Shown: positions 1 through 7,343, counted from the stretch's first letter. The stretch: DNA of 10,535 bases from an uncultured Carnobacteriaceae bacterium (GCA_938039195.1 CALHVK010000142.1:1-10535), one strand, 5' to 3'. Numbers and translations: made by a program. Notes: generated from the letters alone by a model not told the origin.

Positions 1-2047
1 ACGTAATCGTTCCTGGTTTCGATGAATCCACACGTTTATACGTTTCTGGTTTAGAAGAATCAGGGACTTCCATATTATCCAACTTCACTTCGTTAGCTGC
101 TAGAAGCGTTAAGTAGTTCTCACTCGTGGCTCCCATTGCTTGAACAATCTTGTTTTGGTTTTGAATTGGTTGATGATTTTCCAGTTTTACATTCACGGTC
201 GCATCATTCACCCCATAAGCAATCGGTAAAATCAAGCCCGTTTCATATGTCTTCGTTCTTACAGCTTCATATACTGGTTCTTTTGACGTAATATCTTTAC
301 GCGTTACCATATTTCCGAACACATACATTTTCGAAGTATCCGGATATTCTTTTGTATACACCGGTTTTGGCGCTACTAAGTATTTCACTGAGAACAGCGC
401 ATCTTGCAACGGTGTTCCTTGATAGTACGTTGTCGCGTTAATTCCGTTATTTCCTAAACGGTCAAATAAATCACGTGTACTATTTTCCAAGTTCGAACTG
501 AAGACGGATAATCCTGGGTAATCGACCATAAACGGATCGTTTTTACTTAAGTTAAATGTCTTATTGATACGATAGAAATCTGTATCGTCAGGACGAATTG
601 GATTAATCGCATCTTTCAATTGGAGAACCGCATCATGGTATTTATACGCATCTGTATAACCAACACGAGACTGAACAATGGCTGCATTGGCTGTTAATTC
701 GACTGCCGTCAATACTGCAATCACTGCCCATGGTTTCTTCGCTTTTGTCCAGAACAAGACAAGAAGCATAATCATGAAAATACCAAGAGTCGCGATCCGT
801 TGCCAAATTGTTAAGAATGAATGCACTTGGAATTGAACAATCCCAAAAATAATCGCCATTCCCACAAATAAGATACTTGCTTCTTTGGCCGTGAATCTTT
901 CTACTTCGCGTAAGCTTAAGTAAGCTAGGTACACTAAGAAGAAAGCAATAATCCATGAGAAGCGGTAGAAGAATCCGGCTGGGTTTTGACCCATATGCCA
1001 TAATTTACTTGTAAATTCATGCGCACATGAAATGAGGAAAACAACTAGTACAAATCCTGCTGCGATTTTACCCCATTTTGTAATTTTCTTAGAGATAAAG
1101 TAGTAGATTGTTCCTAAAATCCCGAAACTTGCTACATAAATGTTTGGTAAGTTTGGTCCAGCTGGCCATGAATCATTATCGAATGACCCTAGGAATAATT
1201 TTGCTAAAATCTCCAGCGGATTGATTTGCAATGTCCACTCAAATTTCAATGAGCTTTGCAAACCGCCCTTAGTTGAAACTAAGCTGATGATGATTGGCAA
1301 TAGAATCGCCGCAACCATCCCTACTGCGATAATCGAAGCACATGCCAGTTTCAACATGCGTTCAAAAACCACTTTCACATTTGTAAATTCTTTTGAACGG
1401 ATGACATAGAATAAAGCGTAAATAACTACGAAGATACATGTCATATAACCCATGTAGAAATGTACAAATAATGCTAAAGCAAGCATTCCGATATAGCCTC
1501 GTGGAGACTCATTATCAAGAACTTGTTCCACTCCAATTAATACTAGTGGCAACATAATCATGCCATCGTAGAAAATCGGGTTCATTTGGTAGCTGACGTT
1601 GAAGCCGTTTAAGGCATAAATCGTTGCTACAATTGGAAGTAAGTAGGCTTTTTTCTTCAAACCGTCATAACGCTTCACAAGGAAATGCGTCATCGTTACA
1701 CCCATCGCTCCATAACGCAATGCAATCACGACAGGCACAATCCATTGGAAGTTTTCTTCTGAGAAGAAGAGGAATAGGAAGTTAAATGGACTTAATAAGT
1801 TAAATCCCCAAATCCCAAGCATTCCGCCCCCAATTGATTTCGAGAACGAATAGAAGAAGCTACTCCAATCCCAATTAAGGAATAGATGTTTGAAATAAGC
1901 ATATAGCCCGATGTACTGTGCGTTAAAGTCAACAGCCATCAGTGACTTTGCGCCGAAAGGAAAGAACCCATCAATCGCCCAAGCGATAAAGATGAGAATC
2001 ATTGGCGCTAGGAAACTCGCTAAATAGACTTTTTTCTTAGTCGTCAT
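1..2047 (-). CDS. yfhO: YfhO-family polytopic membrane protein, probable GT-C-type glycosyltransferase for lipoteichoic acid or a related surface polymer (C-terminus off window)
   Basis: The reading frame is open from ATG at 2047 to the left edge, giving 682 residues with no stop; the C-terminus is missing. Residues 1-6 are basic, followed by a membrane helix at about 8-28. Many more hydrophobic segments follow up to about residue 455. From about 460 to 682 the protein is hydrophilic and probably outside the cell. Hallmarks of the YfhO family are the acidic first outer loop (AVDFNAQY, D40), the glycine-rich SIGGGMLG (71-78) followed by NLLSPFNF (83-90), and the soluble segment with FYRINKTF (491-498). 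In Bacillus and relatives YfhO works with a CsbB-type transferase: CsbB makes a sugar-undecaprenyl phosphate inside, and YfhO is thought to pass the sugar to lipoteichoic acid outside. Here the start overlaps the glycosyltransferase gene by 11 bases. Its ribosome site AAAGGAG lies within the codons for that protein's KGE, so translation is probably coupled. The family call is firm; the acceptor polymer is inference. Confidence 0.88.
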   Translation of the reverse strand, partial: MTTKKKVYLASFLAPMILIFIAWAIDGFFPFGAKSLMAVDFNAQYIGLYAYFKHLFLNWDWSSFFYSFSKSIGGGMLGIWGFNLLSPFNFLFLFFSEENFQWIVPVVIALRYGAMGVTMTHFLVKRYDGLKKKAYLLPIVATIYALNGFNVSYQMNPIFYDGMIMLPLVLIGVEQVLDNESPRGYIGMLALALFVHFYMGYMTCIFVVIYALFYVIRSKEFTNVKVVFERMLKLACASIIAVGMVAAILLPIIISLVSTKGGLQSSLKFEWTLQINPLEILAKLFLGSFDNDSWPAGPNLPNIYVASFGILGTIYYFISKKITKWGKIAAGFVLVVFLISCAHEFTSKLWHMGQNPAGFFYRFSWIIAFFLVYLAYLSLREVERFTAKEASILFVGMAIIFGIVQFQVHSFLTIWQRIATLGIFMIMLLVLFWTKAKKPWAVIAVLTAVELTANAAIVQSRVGYTDAYKYHDAVLQLKDAINPIRPDDTDFYRINKTFNLSKNDPFMVDYPGLSVFSSNLENSTRDLFDRLGNNGINATTYYQGTPLQDALFSVKYLVAPKPVYTKEYPDTSKMYVFGNMVTRKDITSKEPVYEAVRTKTYETGLILPIAYGVNDATVNVKLENHQPIQNQNKIVQAMGATSENYLTLLAANEVKLDNMEVPDSSKPETYKRVDSSKPGTIT

Positions 2048-2987
2048 GTTGCTCTCCTTTCACCGTCATGTTCGTTTCATCAACTAAGTAATGTGGACGT
2101 TTCTTCACTTCGTAGTAAATCTTACCGATATACTCCCCTAATACCCCAATAGAAATCAATTGAATTCCACCAAAGAGAACGACAGAGAAAATCGTTGTGA
2201 AGTATCCACTCACGAGTGAATCTGGAGCTACGAAGTATTGAACAAATGTCCAAAGAACATAGGCCAATGAGATTAATAAACAGAATAAACCGAAGTTAAT
2301 ACACATACGAAGCGGCTTATCGTTGAACGATAAAATCCCTTGAATCGCATAGTTTAATGAGAACTTCAATGAGTATTTTGTTTCACCCACTGTACGAACT
2401 TGGTTTTCATATTCGATAACTTTTTCTTTAAAGCCAATCCAAGAGAAAATCCCTTTAGAGAATCGGTTGTATTCTTGTAATGAAAGGATAGCGCGCACTG
2501 CTTTACGGCTAAACAGACGGAATTCAGATACTCCATCCATTAATTCGATATCCATCATTTTATTGGCAAGACGATAGAAATGTTTTGCTAAAAATGTACG
2601 GTGTGGTTTTTCACCTGTACGTGTACGACGAGCACTCACAACGTCATATCCTTCTTCATACGCTTCAATCATTTGTGGAAGCAATGCAGGTGGATGTTGT
2701 AAGTCCCCATCCATCAAGATAACAGCTTCTCCTGTTGCGTATTCCAATCCAGCAATCGTTCCAGCTTCTTTCCCAAAATTTCTGCTGAAACTAATATATT
2801 TCACCCGTGAATCACCCTCTGCGATTGCAAGCATTTTTTCAAAAGTACGGTCTTTACTACCATCATTAATAAAAATAATTTCAAATTCTGCTTTAGTAAT
2901 TTTATTTACTTCTGCTACTAAGGCATCATACATTTTTTGAATCATATTTTCCTCGTTATAGAACGGGATGACAATTGATAATTTCAT
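2037..2987 (-). CDS. GT2 family polyprenyl-phosphate sugar transferase (CsbB/GtrB/DPM1-like) with two C-terminal membrane helices
   Basis: The 316-residue protein opens with the GT-A signature KLSIVIPFYNEE (2-13) and carries FINDGSKDRT (39-48) and the metal/nucleotide-sugar motif MDGDLQHPP (92-100; DxD at D93 and D95). GETKYSLKFS (201-210) follows, then two membrane helices at about 228-252 and 261-288 and a basic GKIYYEVKKRPHY segment (288-300). This is the layout of transferases that load a sugar from UDP-sugar onto undecaprenyl phosphate at the inner membrane face. The next gene is yfhO, which matches the csbB-yfhO pair that glycosylates lipoteichoic acid with GlcNAc in Bacillus; the sugar used here cannot be read from sequence. 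I chose ATG at 2987 because GAGGAG sits 7 bases upstream. An in-frame TTG at 3002 would add five residues but overlaps that site. No gtcA-like flippase gene is visible in the window. Confidence 0.9.
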   Translation of the reverse strand: MKLSIVIPFYNEENMIQKMYDALVAEVNKITKAEFEIIFINDGSKDRTFEKMLAIAEGDSRVKYISFSRNFGKEAGTIAGLEYATGEAVILMDGDLQHPPALLPQMIEAYEEGYDVVSARRTRTGEKPHRTFLAKHFYRLANKMMDIELMDGVSEFRLFSRKAVRAILSLQEYNRFSKGIFSWIGFKEKVIEYENQVRTVGETKYSLKFSLNYAIQGILSFNDKPLRMCINFGLFCLLISLAYVLWTFVQYFVAPDSLVSGYFTTIFSVVLFGGIQLISIGVLGEYIGKIYYEVKKRPHYLVDETNMTVKGEQHDD

Positions 2988-2994
2988 TATTCCA

Positions 2995-3000
2995 CTCCTC
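2995..3000 (-). promoter_or_regulatory. Ribosome binding site that fixes the glycosyltransferase start
   Basis: On the minus strand GAGGAG lies 7 bases before ATG at 2987. A longer reading from TTG at 3002 would place this site inside the coding region and leave that start without a comparable site, so the shorter start is preferred. Confidence 0.75.
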
Positions 3001-3026
3001 AATCCTTTAAAATGTTCATCTCTTAT

Positions 3027-3035
3027 ATCATACCA
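3027..3035 (-). promoter_or_regulatory. Extended -10 promoter for the glycosyltransferase-yfhO operon
   Basis: The minus strand reads TGGTATGAT, a TGn extended -10 with five of six matches to TATAAT. It lies between the upstream terminator (3080-3118) and the glycosyltransferase start, about 40 bases before the ATG. No good -35 box is seen at 16-18 bases upstream; the spacer is A-rich. The position is sensible, but this is a motif call only. Confidence 0.55.
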
Positions 3036-3079
3036 TTTTTTTGTGTGAAATTCCGCTCATATGCGAATTTTTAATGCAC

Positions 3080-3118
3080 AAAAAAACGAGAACTCTTCTT
3101 TTTCGAAAAGAGCTCTCG
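3080..3118 (-). terminator. Intrinsic terminator of the five-gene ybaK-DUF1461 operon
   Basis: The plus strand shows an 11-base arm CGAGAACTCTT (3087-3097) and its partner AAGAGCTCTCG (3108-3118), complementary except for one A-C mismatch. Read on the minus strand, the hairpin is followed at once by seven T (3086-3080), the form of a factor-independent terminator. It starts 13 bases after the stop of the DUF1461 gene and separates that operon from the glycosyltransferase promoter. Confidence 0.9.
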
Positions 3119-3130
3119 CTTCTTATAGTT

Positions 3131-3775
3131 TTAAATTTCTTTTAATCGTTTAATCGCAAAGTTTGTGCCTAAAAGCCCCACCAATAAAAAGGTGAATACT
3201 ACGGCAAAACACAGCATAAAGAATTCTTCAGGCAATGCTAAAATGATTGGGTCATTTTTCGGGTCAAACATCCACGCATCATTGTTAAAGAACACTTGAT
3301 GGAACTTTACAAAGAGCGTATCGAAGAATGCTGCAATCGCAAAACAAACGACAACTGGAATTAAAACAAGCCAGCGAATAGGTCTGCGTAATTGCCACAT
3401 TTGTCTTCTTTGTCGTAAATATCGTACCCCAAAGAAACTGATAAGCCCTGAAGCTAGTAATACCGCAAAGTTCACGAAGAAGAGACGTTTCACCTCGAAG
3501 AAGTGGAATAATCCCTGTTCTGAACTTGGGAAATCAGTCATCTTCAACGGATCAATTAGTGGATTCGTTAAATAGCTAATGAGTTCGTGATAGTTCATCT
3601 TCAGAACATCAGCACTGTATCCTGTCTGTTTTTCTACTTCAAACCAACCAATCGACCAATGATACATCGGCTCAAAGAAAATCACAAAGGTAATTCCTAG
3701 ACTTAAGAAGAATAAGAATAGCGCGATGGAAGTGATCCATTTTGGCACTCGGTAAGTTCTAGTTAAATAGTCCAT
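3131..3775 (-). CDS. DUF1461/TIGR01906-family integral membrane protein of unknown function
   Basis: The 214-residue protein has four clear hydrophobic segments, at about 14-35, 97-117, 133-153 and 184-206. A hydrophilic stretch lies between the first two, and a basic RQRRQMWQLRRPIRW segment (121-135), probably cytoplasmic, lies between the second and third. The region FHQVFFNNDAWMFDP followed by PEEFF (158-186) resembles the conserved end of the TIGR01906 integral membrane family, whose function is not known. I see no catalytic motif or signal peptidase site. The gene is last in its operon: its ATG lies 13 bases inside the end of the HAD phosphatase gene, with AGAGG about 10 bases upstream, and the operon terminator follows its stop. 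Steady linkage to yutF-like phosphatases suggests a shared process, but this is inference only. Confidence 0.82.
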   Translation of the reverse strand: MDYLTRTYRVPKWITSIALFLFFLSLGITFVIFFEPMYHWSIGWFEVEKQTGYSADVLKMNYHELISYLTNPLIDPLKMTDFPSSEQGLFHFFEVKRLFFVNFAVLLASGLISFFGVRYLRQRRQMWQLRRPIRWLVLIPVVVCFAIAAFFDTLFVKFHQVFFNNDAWMFDPKNDPIILALPEEFFMLCFAVVFTFLLVGLLGTNFAIKRLKEI

Positions 3776-4545
3776 TCACTCAAATCCTCTACCAAGTGCG
3801 TTGGTTGTTCTTCCACTTTTTCTAAGTCTTCACGTGTTGAAAATCCAGTTAATACCATTAGCGTGTCCATGCCGTATTGAATCCCGGCTTGAATATCGGT
3901 TTGATAGTTATCTCCGACCATTGCGATGTCTTCTTTTGTAAAATGACGGTCTGGGAATTTGGCATTTAAGTAGTCTAATGCAGACTCCATAATCACACTA
4001 CTTGGTTTCCCGATAATAATGGGCTCTACTTGTGTTGCCACTTTTAAGAAACCAGTGATGGCACCTGACCCTGGGATTGGGCCTTTTTCGCTTGGTAAGT
4101 TCGAATCGATATTGGTTACGATATACGTTGCACCATTACGAATCGCAAGTGTTGCTGTTTCTAAGTCTTTATAAGTGACATTACGGTCAAGGGATTGTAA
4201 TACGACTTCTGGATTTTCAGAAACAAGCGTATATCCTGCTGCTTCCACTTGTCCTTTAATCGCTTCTTCGCCAATCACCATGATACGTTTCACATTGAAG
4301 TGAGACCTCAAGTAATCCACTGCGGCCACACCGCTTGTATATACTTCGTCTGCTGAAACTTCAGTGCCATAATTCATACTTAAGTTTTCAGCCACTTGTG
4401 CAGGTGTTTTTGTAGCATTATTGGTTACAAATAGGAATGGAATCTCTGCTTCTTGCAGTCTCTTAATAAAGGCTTCTGCCGTTGGAATACGGTCTTTTCC
4501 ACGATACATTGTTCCATCTAAATCAATAAAATATGCTTTATACAT
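3763..4545 (-). CDS. yutF: HAD-superfamily IIA (NagD-like) phosphatase, YutF family (TIGR01457)
   Basis: This cytoplasmic hydrolase of 260 residues shows all four HAD motifs. Motif I is FIDLDGTMY, with nucleophile D8 and acid/base D10. Motif II is LFVTNNAT (38-45, T41). Motif III is IIGKPSS with K180. Motif IV is MVGDNYQTDIQAG with D212 and D217. The insert between motifs II and III is the large C2 cap of subclass IIA, which includes NagD, AraL and YutF. These enzymes dephosphorylate small sugar or nucleotide phosphates rather loosely, and the true substrate cannot be told from sequence. Length is normal for the family. The ATG follows the yutD TAA with no base between, and its ribosome site AGAGG lies inside yutD, so the two are likely translationally coupled. 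The symbol follows the Bacillus homologue. Confidence 0.9.
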   Translation of the reverse strand: MYKAYFIDLDGTMYRGKDRIPTAEAFIKRLQEAEIPFLFVTNNATKTPAQVAENLSMNYGTEVSADEVYTSGVAAVDYLRSHFNVKRIMVIGEEAIKGQVEAAGYTLVSENPEVVLQSLDRNVTYKDLETATLAIRNGATYIVTNIDSNLPSEKGPIPGSGAITGFLKVATQVEPIIIGKPSSVIMESALDYLNAKFPDRHFTKEDIAMVGDNYQTDIQAGIQYGMDTLMVLTGFSTREDLEKVEEQPTHLVEDLSEWTI

Positions 4546-5373
4546 TTAGTTACCTCTTTGTTGGTTTTCTCGAATATGAAATCCTTTCTTCTGAGTGGAT
4601 TTCACAGGGCTCTTCTTCACCTTACTGCTCGTTGGTTTCTCCACTTCTTTCATTGAGAAATGTTGAGAAGATTTCTTCTGTTTTGGTTTGAAGTTATTGC
4701 TTTCATATTCTTTTTCTTTCATCGTTTCTTTCGGGATAAATTCTTTCAAGTTAAACGATTGATCTTTTTTCGCCTTTTGATTCGTTTCATTATTACGTTT
4801 CTTTGGACGATTTTGAGCCTTGTCTTTAAACTTACGCTTATTATTAGAACGTACTGGACTATCTAAATCCGCCGGACTAAAGACATGCTCTCTACGTTGA
4901 TTGTTTTGACGTTTACGCTGGTTATTATTGCGCTCGCGTCTTGGACGTTGTTGTGTTTTTTCTTCTTCCACAACTGGTTTATGTTGCGCCTCTGGATCTC
5001 TTTCTAATACGAAATATTGGCACCCAAAATTGCAATATTCCAATAAATATTCTTGTAAATAATCGATATCGCGGTCTGGAGTCGCCAATTTATGCGAATG
5101 TTTGAAGAAACCTTTCAAACGTAATTTCTCATGGCCCCAATCGCCAACGATGTAATCATAGCGCTCAAAGATGTCATTATAGCGCTCGTTTAACGCTTCA
5201 ATATTAAATCCGTCGCGGTAGTCTTCGATAATTTCATAATGCACATCGTCAATCATCACGGTTGTCTCTCCAACCATTACCGCACGCTTCACTTCTTCTT
5301 CAGGTGTTGTCACAATCTCTTCTAAGACTTGACTTAGTTCCTGTGAAAGTGTTTCTGCTTTCTGTTCAGTCAT
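4546..5373 (-). CDS. yutD: YutD-family (DUF1027) protein with a long, basic, disordered C-terminal tail
   Basis: The protein has 275 residues. The folded YutD core spans about 38-126 and includes EIIEDYRDGFN (47-57), NERYNDIFERYDYIVGDWG (62-80), LRLKGFF (84-90) and a CxxxC pair in EYCNFGCQYFVLE (C114, C118). The function of the family is not established. The Bacillus form is little more than this core; here about 150 further residues follow, rich in Lys, Arg, Asn, Gln and Ser and with almost no order-forming residues. Set in this tail are four short motifs, FSPADL (165-170), FNLKEF (207-212), FSMKEV (239-244) and FHIREN (265-270). Residues 1-30 are acidic. The start at 5373 is preceded by AAAGGAAG at good spacing; an in-frame ATG at 5409 would add 12 residues without such a site. 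It overlaps yunD by 8 bases and abuts yutF. RNA binding by the tail is a guess from composition. Confidence 0.87.
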   Translation of the reverse strand: MTEQKAETLSQELSQVLEEIVTTPEEEVKRAVMVGETTVMIDDVHYEIIEDYRDGFNIEALNERYNDIFERYDYIVGDWGHEKLRLKGFFKHSHKLATPDRDIDYLQEYLLEYCNFGCQYFVLERDPEAQHKPVVEEEKTQQRPRRERNNNQRKRQNNQRREHVFSPADLDSPVRSNNKRKFKDKAQNRPKKRNNETNQKAKKDQSFNLKEFIPKETMKEKEYESNNFKPKQKKSSQHFSMKEVEKPTSSKVKKSPVKSTQKKGFHIRENQQRGN

Positions 5374-6724
5374 GATTCTTCCTTTCTTTGAATAATAATT
5401 CTTTTTCAATAATTGTTCTTAATAAATCTGGATAAATAATTTCGTTGTCCCCTTTTTCTTCAATCATCGGGAAAAATGGAACGAATCGCATATGGTCCGG
5501 GCAAACAAACGTAATGTATTCATCATCTGCCAACGTTCTTCCATCCATAACGACTTCGCCACGAACGAACTGGAATCCTGTATAAAGGATCTCTCCAAAC
5601 AGTTTACCACGAAAACCATATCCACGAATAGCTTTTTCTAGCAATTCAGGTTGCTGCGCTTCAAAAACTTGCAATAGTTGTTTGAAATCAGATACTCTAA
5701 AGCGACTCTTGTTCAAGTGAATCGGATGTGGCATACATTCATGTAAATCAAACTTTGTGAGTGGTCCTTCTTTAAACGGTACTACGAAAAGTCCTGTATA
5801 AGTAAACGCCACTGGGACTCCGGTTTGTCTCGTCATTGCTTCTAAGGATAGTTTGGCTAGTTCTTTCACAGAGGTTGCCGGAATCTGTGGAAGTACCACT
5901 TCATCCTTCAAGAGTTCAATCCCTTGTTGGCGAAGTACTTCTCCTTCATCAATAGTCGAATCTCCTTTTAAATCCTCTACTGCAATCATTTTGTCAGAAA
6001 GAGGAATTAAGCGACTGCCTTCGATTTTCAAATGAAGTTCACCAATATACGCACCATACTTAAATCCACCTGTTAACAGTGTTTGGTTGACCCATTTTCC
6101 TTCTTCAAAGAAATGATGGGTATGCGCTCCAAGAATCACCTGGATTTCTGGATAGGTTTCGGCAATCAGATGGTCCATTTCAATGCCTAGATGGGACAGC
6201 AAGATAATTTGATGTCCTTTTCTAGCTAAGGTTGGAACAAGACGCTTTAACGCATCCATCGGCTCTTCAATCAAATAGCCATTTGGCCCGTAGCTTTCTG
6301 GATAAGAAGCCGTAAGTCCTATAAATGCAATACTACACTCATCGACTGTTGCAAAATGAACTTCCTTTGCAAAAGGAGGCACTTCTCCAGTGGATGACCA
6401 TTTGACATTCGAAATAATCACTTCAAACTTTCGCTCTTCATACGCCGCTGCTAATTCAAGCGGTGTATACGCCGTCCCTTCGTTATTTCCAAGGGTAGCA
6501 AAATCGATTTGTTGCTCATTTAACACTCTTGACGCAATCTTTCCATCTTCTGCTTCAACTAGTGGATGGACACGGTCGATTAGGTCTCCTAAATCTATTC
6601 CAAATACCTTCTGGCCTGCCGCCTCAAGAGTAGCTCTACGCTCAGTCATAAAGCGCGTTTGTGTTTTTATGGAGTGAAAATTCGAGTGCATATCATTGAT
6701 GTGAAGAATCGTTACTTCACTCAT
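5366..6724 (-). CDS. yunD: YunD-family cytoplasmic metallophosphoesterase (5'-nucleotidase / 2',3'-cyclic phosphodiesterase-like)
   Basis: The protein has 452 residues in two domains. The N-terminal metallophosphoesterase domain (about 1-245) shows the dimetal motifs in order: ILHINDMHSN (D11, H13), GIDLGDLID (D47), TLGNNEGT (N80, E82), LLSHLG (H178) and LGAHTHHFF (H201, H203). The third motif is GNNE, where most of the superfamily has GNHE. The C-terminal part (about 280-450) resembles the 5'-nucleotidase C-terminal domain that binds the nucleoside, with GFRGKLFGEILYTG (370-383) and ITFVCPDHM (404-412). There is no signal peptide, unlike secreted UshA-type enzymes, so it should act inside the cell; the natural substrate is unknown. 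The ATG overlaps the ybaK stop as ATGA, with GAGGTGG just upstream, and the 3' end overlaps yutD by 8 bases. Confidence 0.9.
   Translation of the reverse strand: MSEVTILHINDMHSNFHSIKTQTRFMTERRATLEAAGQKVFGIDLGDLIDRVHPLVEAEDGKIASRVLNEQQIDFATLGNNEGTAYTPLELAAAYEERKFEVIISNVKWSSTGEVPPFAKEVHFATVDECSIAFIGLTASYPESYGPNGYLIEEPMDALKRLVPTLARKGHQIILLSHLGIEMDHLIAETYPEIQVILGAHTHHFFEEGKWVNQTLLTGGFKYGAYIGELHLKIEGSRLIPLSDKMIAVEDLKGDSTIDEGEVLRQQGIELLKDEVVLPQIPATSVKELAKLSLEAMTRQTGVPVAFTYTGLFVVPFKEGPLTKFDLHECMPHPIHLNKSRFRVSDFKQLLQVFEAQQPELLEKAIRGYGFRGKLFGEILYTGFQFVRGEVVMDGRTLADDEYITFVCPDHMRFVPFFPMIEEKGDNEIIYPDLLRTIIEKELLFKERKNHD
5378..5385 (-). promoter_or_regulatory. Ribosome binding site that fixes the yutD start
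   Basis: On the minus strand AAAGGAAG lies just before ATG at 5373, with about 6 bases between AGGA and the start codon, inside the last codons of yunD. This supports MTEQ as the N-terminus rather than the longer reading from 5409. Confidence 0.75.
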
Positions 6725-7221
6725 GCTTCCACCTCATCTGGATGATTTTCAAATATCGTTGCTTGTGTTAACTGTTGTAAATCTTGTGGTGTAATTTCTA
6801 ATTGGAGTCCACGTTTCCCAGCGGAGATACGAATTGTTTTTTGATTCATTGCGTGGTGCTCGATAAAGGTTGGAAATTTCTTCTTCATCCCAATCGGTGA
6901 ACAGCCTCCACGCACATATCCTGTTAATGGTTCCAGTTTATCTATTGATAATAATTCTACGCGTTTATTTCCTGAAACTTTCGCAATCGTCTTTAAGTCC
7001 AATTCCAGATGAGCCGCAATACAAGCGACCAAATGTCCAGTCTTATCGCCTGTTAGAACGATGGTTTTATAGACTTCCTCAACTGGAATCCCCATTCCCT
7101 GCGCTGCATGTACAGCATCTAGATGAGTCGTATCAACATCATATTCATGGATGGCATAGGGAACTTTTGCTTGTTCAACCATCCGAACTGCATTTGTTTT
7201 GATTACTTTTTTCTTTTTCAC
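6721..7221 (-). CDS. ybaK: YbaK/EbsC-family Cys-tRNA(Pro) deacylase
   Basis: The 166-residue protein matches the YbaK/EbsC branch of the tRNA editing fold, whose members hydrolyse Cys-tRNA(Pro) formed by error and so protect translation from Cys-for-Pro substitution. The family signatures are a conserved lysine in VEEVYKTIVL (K52), the hydrophobic strand HLVACIAAHLELD (63-75) and the glycine-rich GYVRGGCSPIGMKK (101-114). Length is normal. The start is GTG at 7221, with AAAGGAG about 9 bases upstream and a basic N-terminus MKKKKV. It is the first gene of the five-gene operon, with a short leader from the promoter at 7242-7270, and it ends in a 4-base ATGA overlap with yunD. EbsC naming in enterococci refers to the same family. 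Confidence 0.92.
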   Translation of the reverse strand: MKKKKVIKTNAVRMVEQAKVPYAIHEYDVDTTHLDAVHAAQGMGIPVEEVYKTIVLTGDKTGHLVACIAAHLELDLKTIAKVSGNKRVELLSIDKLEPLTGYVRGGCSPIGMKKKFPTFIEHHAMNQKTIRISAGKRGLQLEITPQDLQQLTQATIFENHPDEVEA

Positions 7222-7241
7222 GTAAAATCACTCCTTTTTCC

Positions 7242-7270
7242 ATTTTACCACAAGGAGCATCCTATTTGAA
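7242..7270 (-). promoter_or_regulatory. Promoter of the ybaK-yunD-yutD-yutF-DUF1461 operon
   Basis: On the minus strand a -35 box TTCAAA (7270-7265; four of six to TTGACA) is followed after 17 bases by TAAAAT (7247-7242), preceded by TGG to make an extended -10. The predicted transcription start near 7235 leaves a leader of only about 15 bases before GTG, just enough to hold the AAAGGAG ribosome site. It lies downstream of the rho terminator, so the operon is probably transcribed on its own. Confidence 0.7.
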
Positions 7271-7301
7271 ATCTCCTTTCATCTTCCTTCCAATCTTTTG
7301 C

Positions 7302-7338
7302 AAAAAAATAAAATCCCTAAGAAAACTCTTAGGGATTT
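7302..7338 (-). terminator. Intrinsic terminator after rho
   Basis: A perfect 11-bp stem, AAATCCCTAAG (7311-7321) with CTTAGGGATTT (7328-7338), encloses a 6-base loop. On the minus strand it is followed by TATTTTTTTG (7310-7301). It begins 5 bases after the rho stop codon. Reading on the plus strand gives no T-run, so it acts in one direction. Confidence 0.93.
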
Positions 7339-7343
7339 AAGGT

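Noticed and set aside
642..1001. 119-residue minus-strand open frame inside yfhO
   Set aside because: It is in another frame than the 682-residue YfhO frame, which covers the whole stretch with clear membrane helices and family motifs. A shadow frame.
4660..4866. 68-residue plus-strand frame with membrane-like composition opposite the yutD tail
   Set aside because: Phe/Leu/Ile-rich reading is the expected complement of Lys/Asn/Glu-rich codons; no ribosome site is seen.
6390..7202. Plus-strand open frames opposite yunD and ybaK (95 and 110 residues)
   Set aside because: No ribosome sites and no recognisable motifs; both lie fully opposite well-supported conserved genes.
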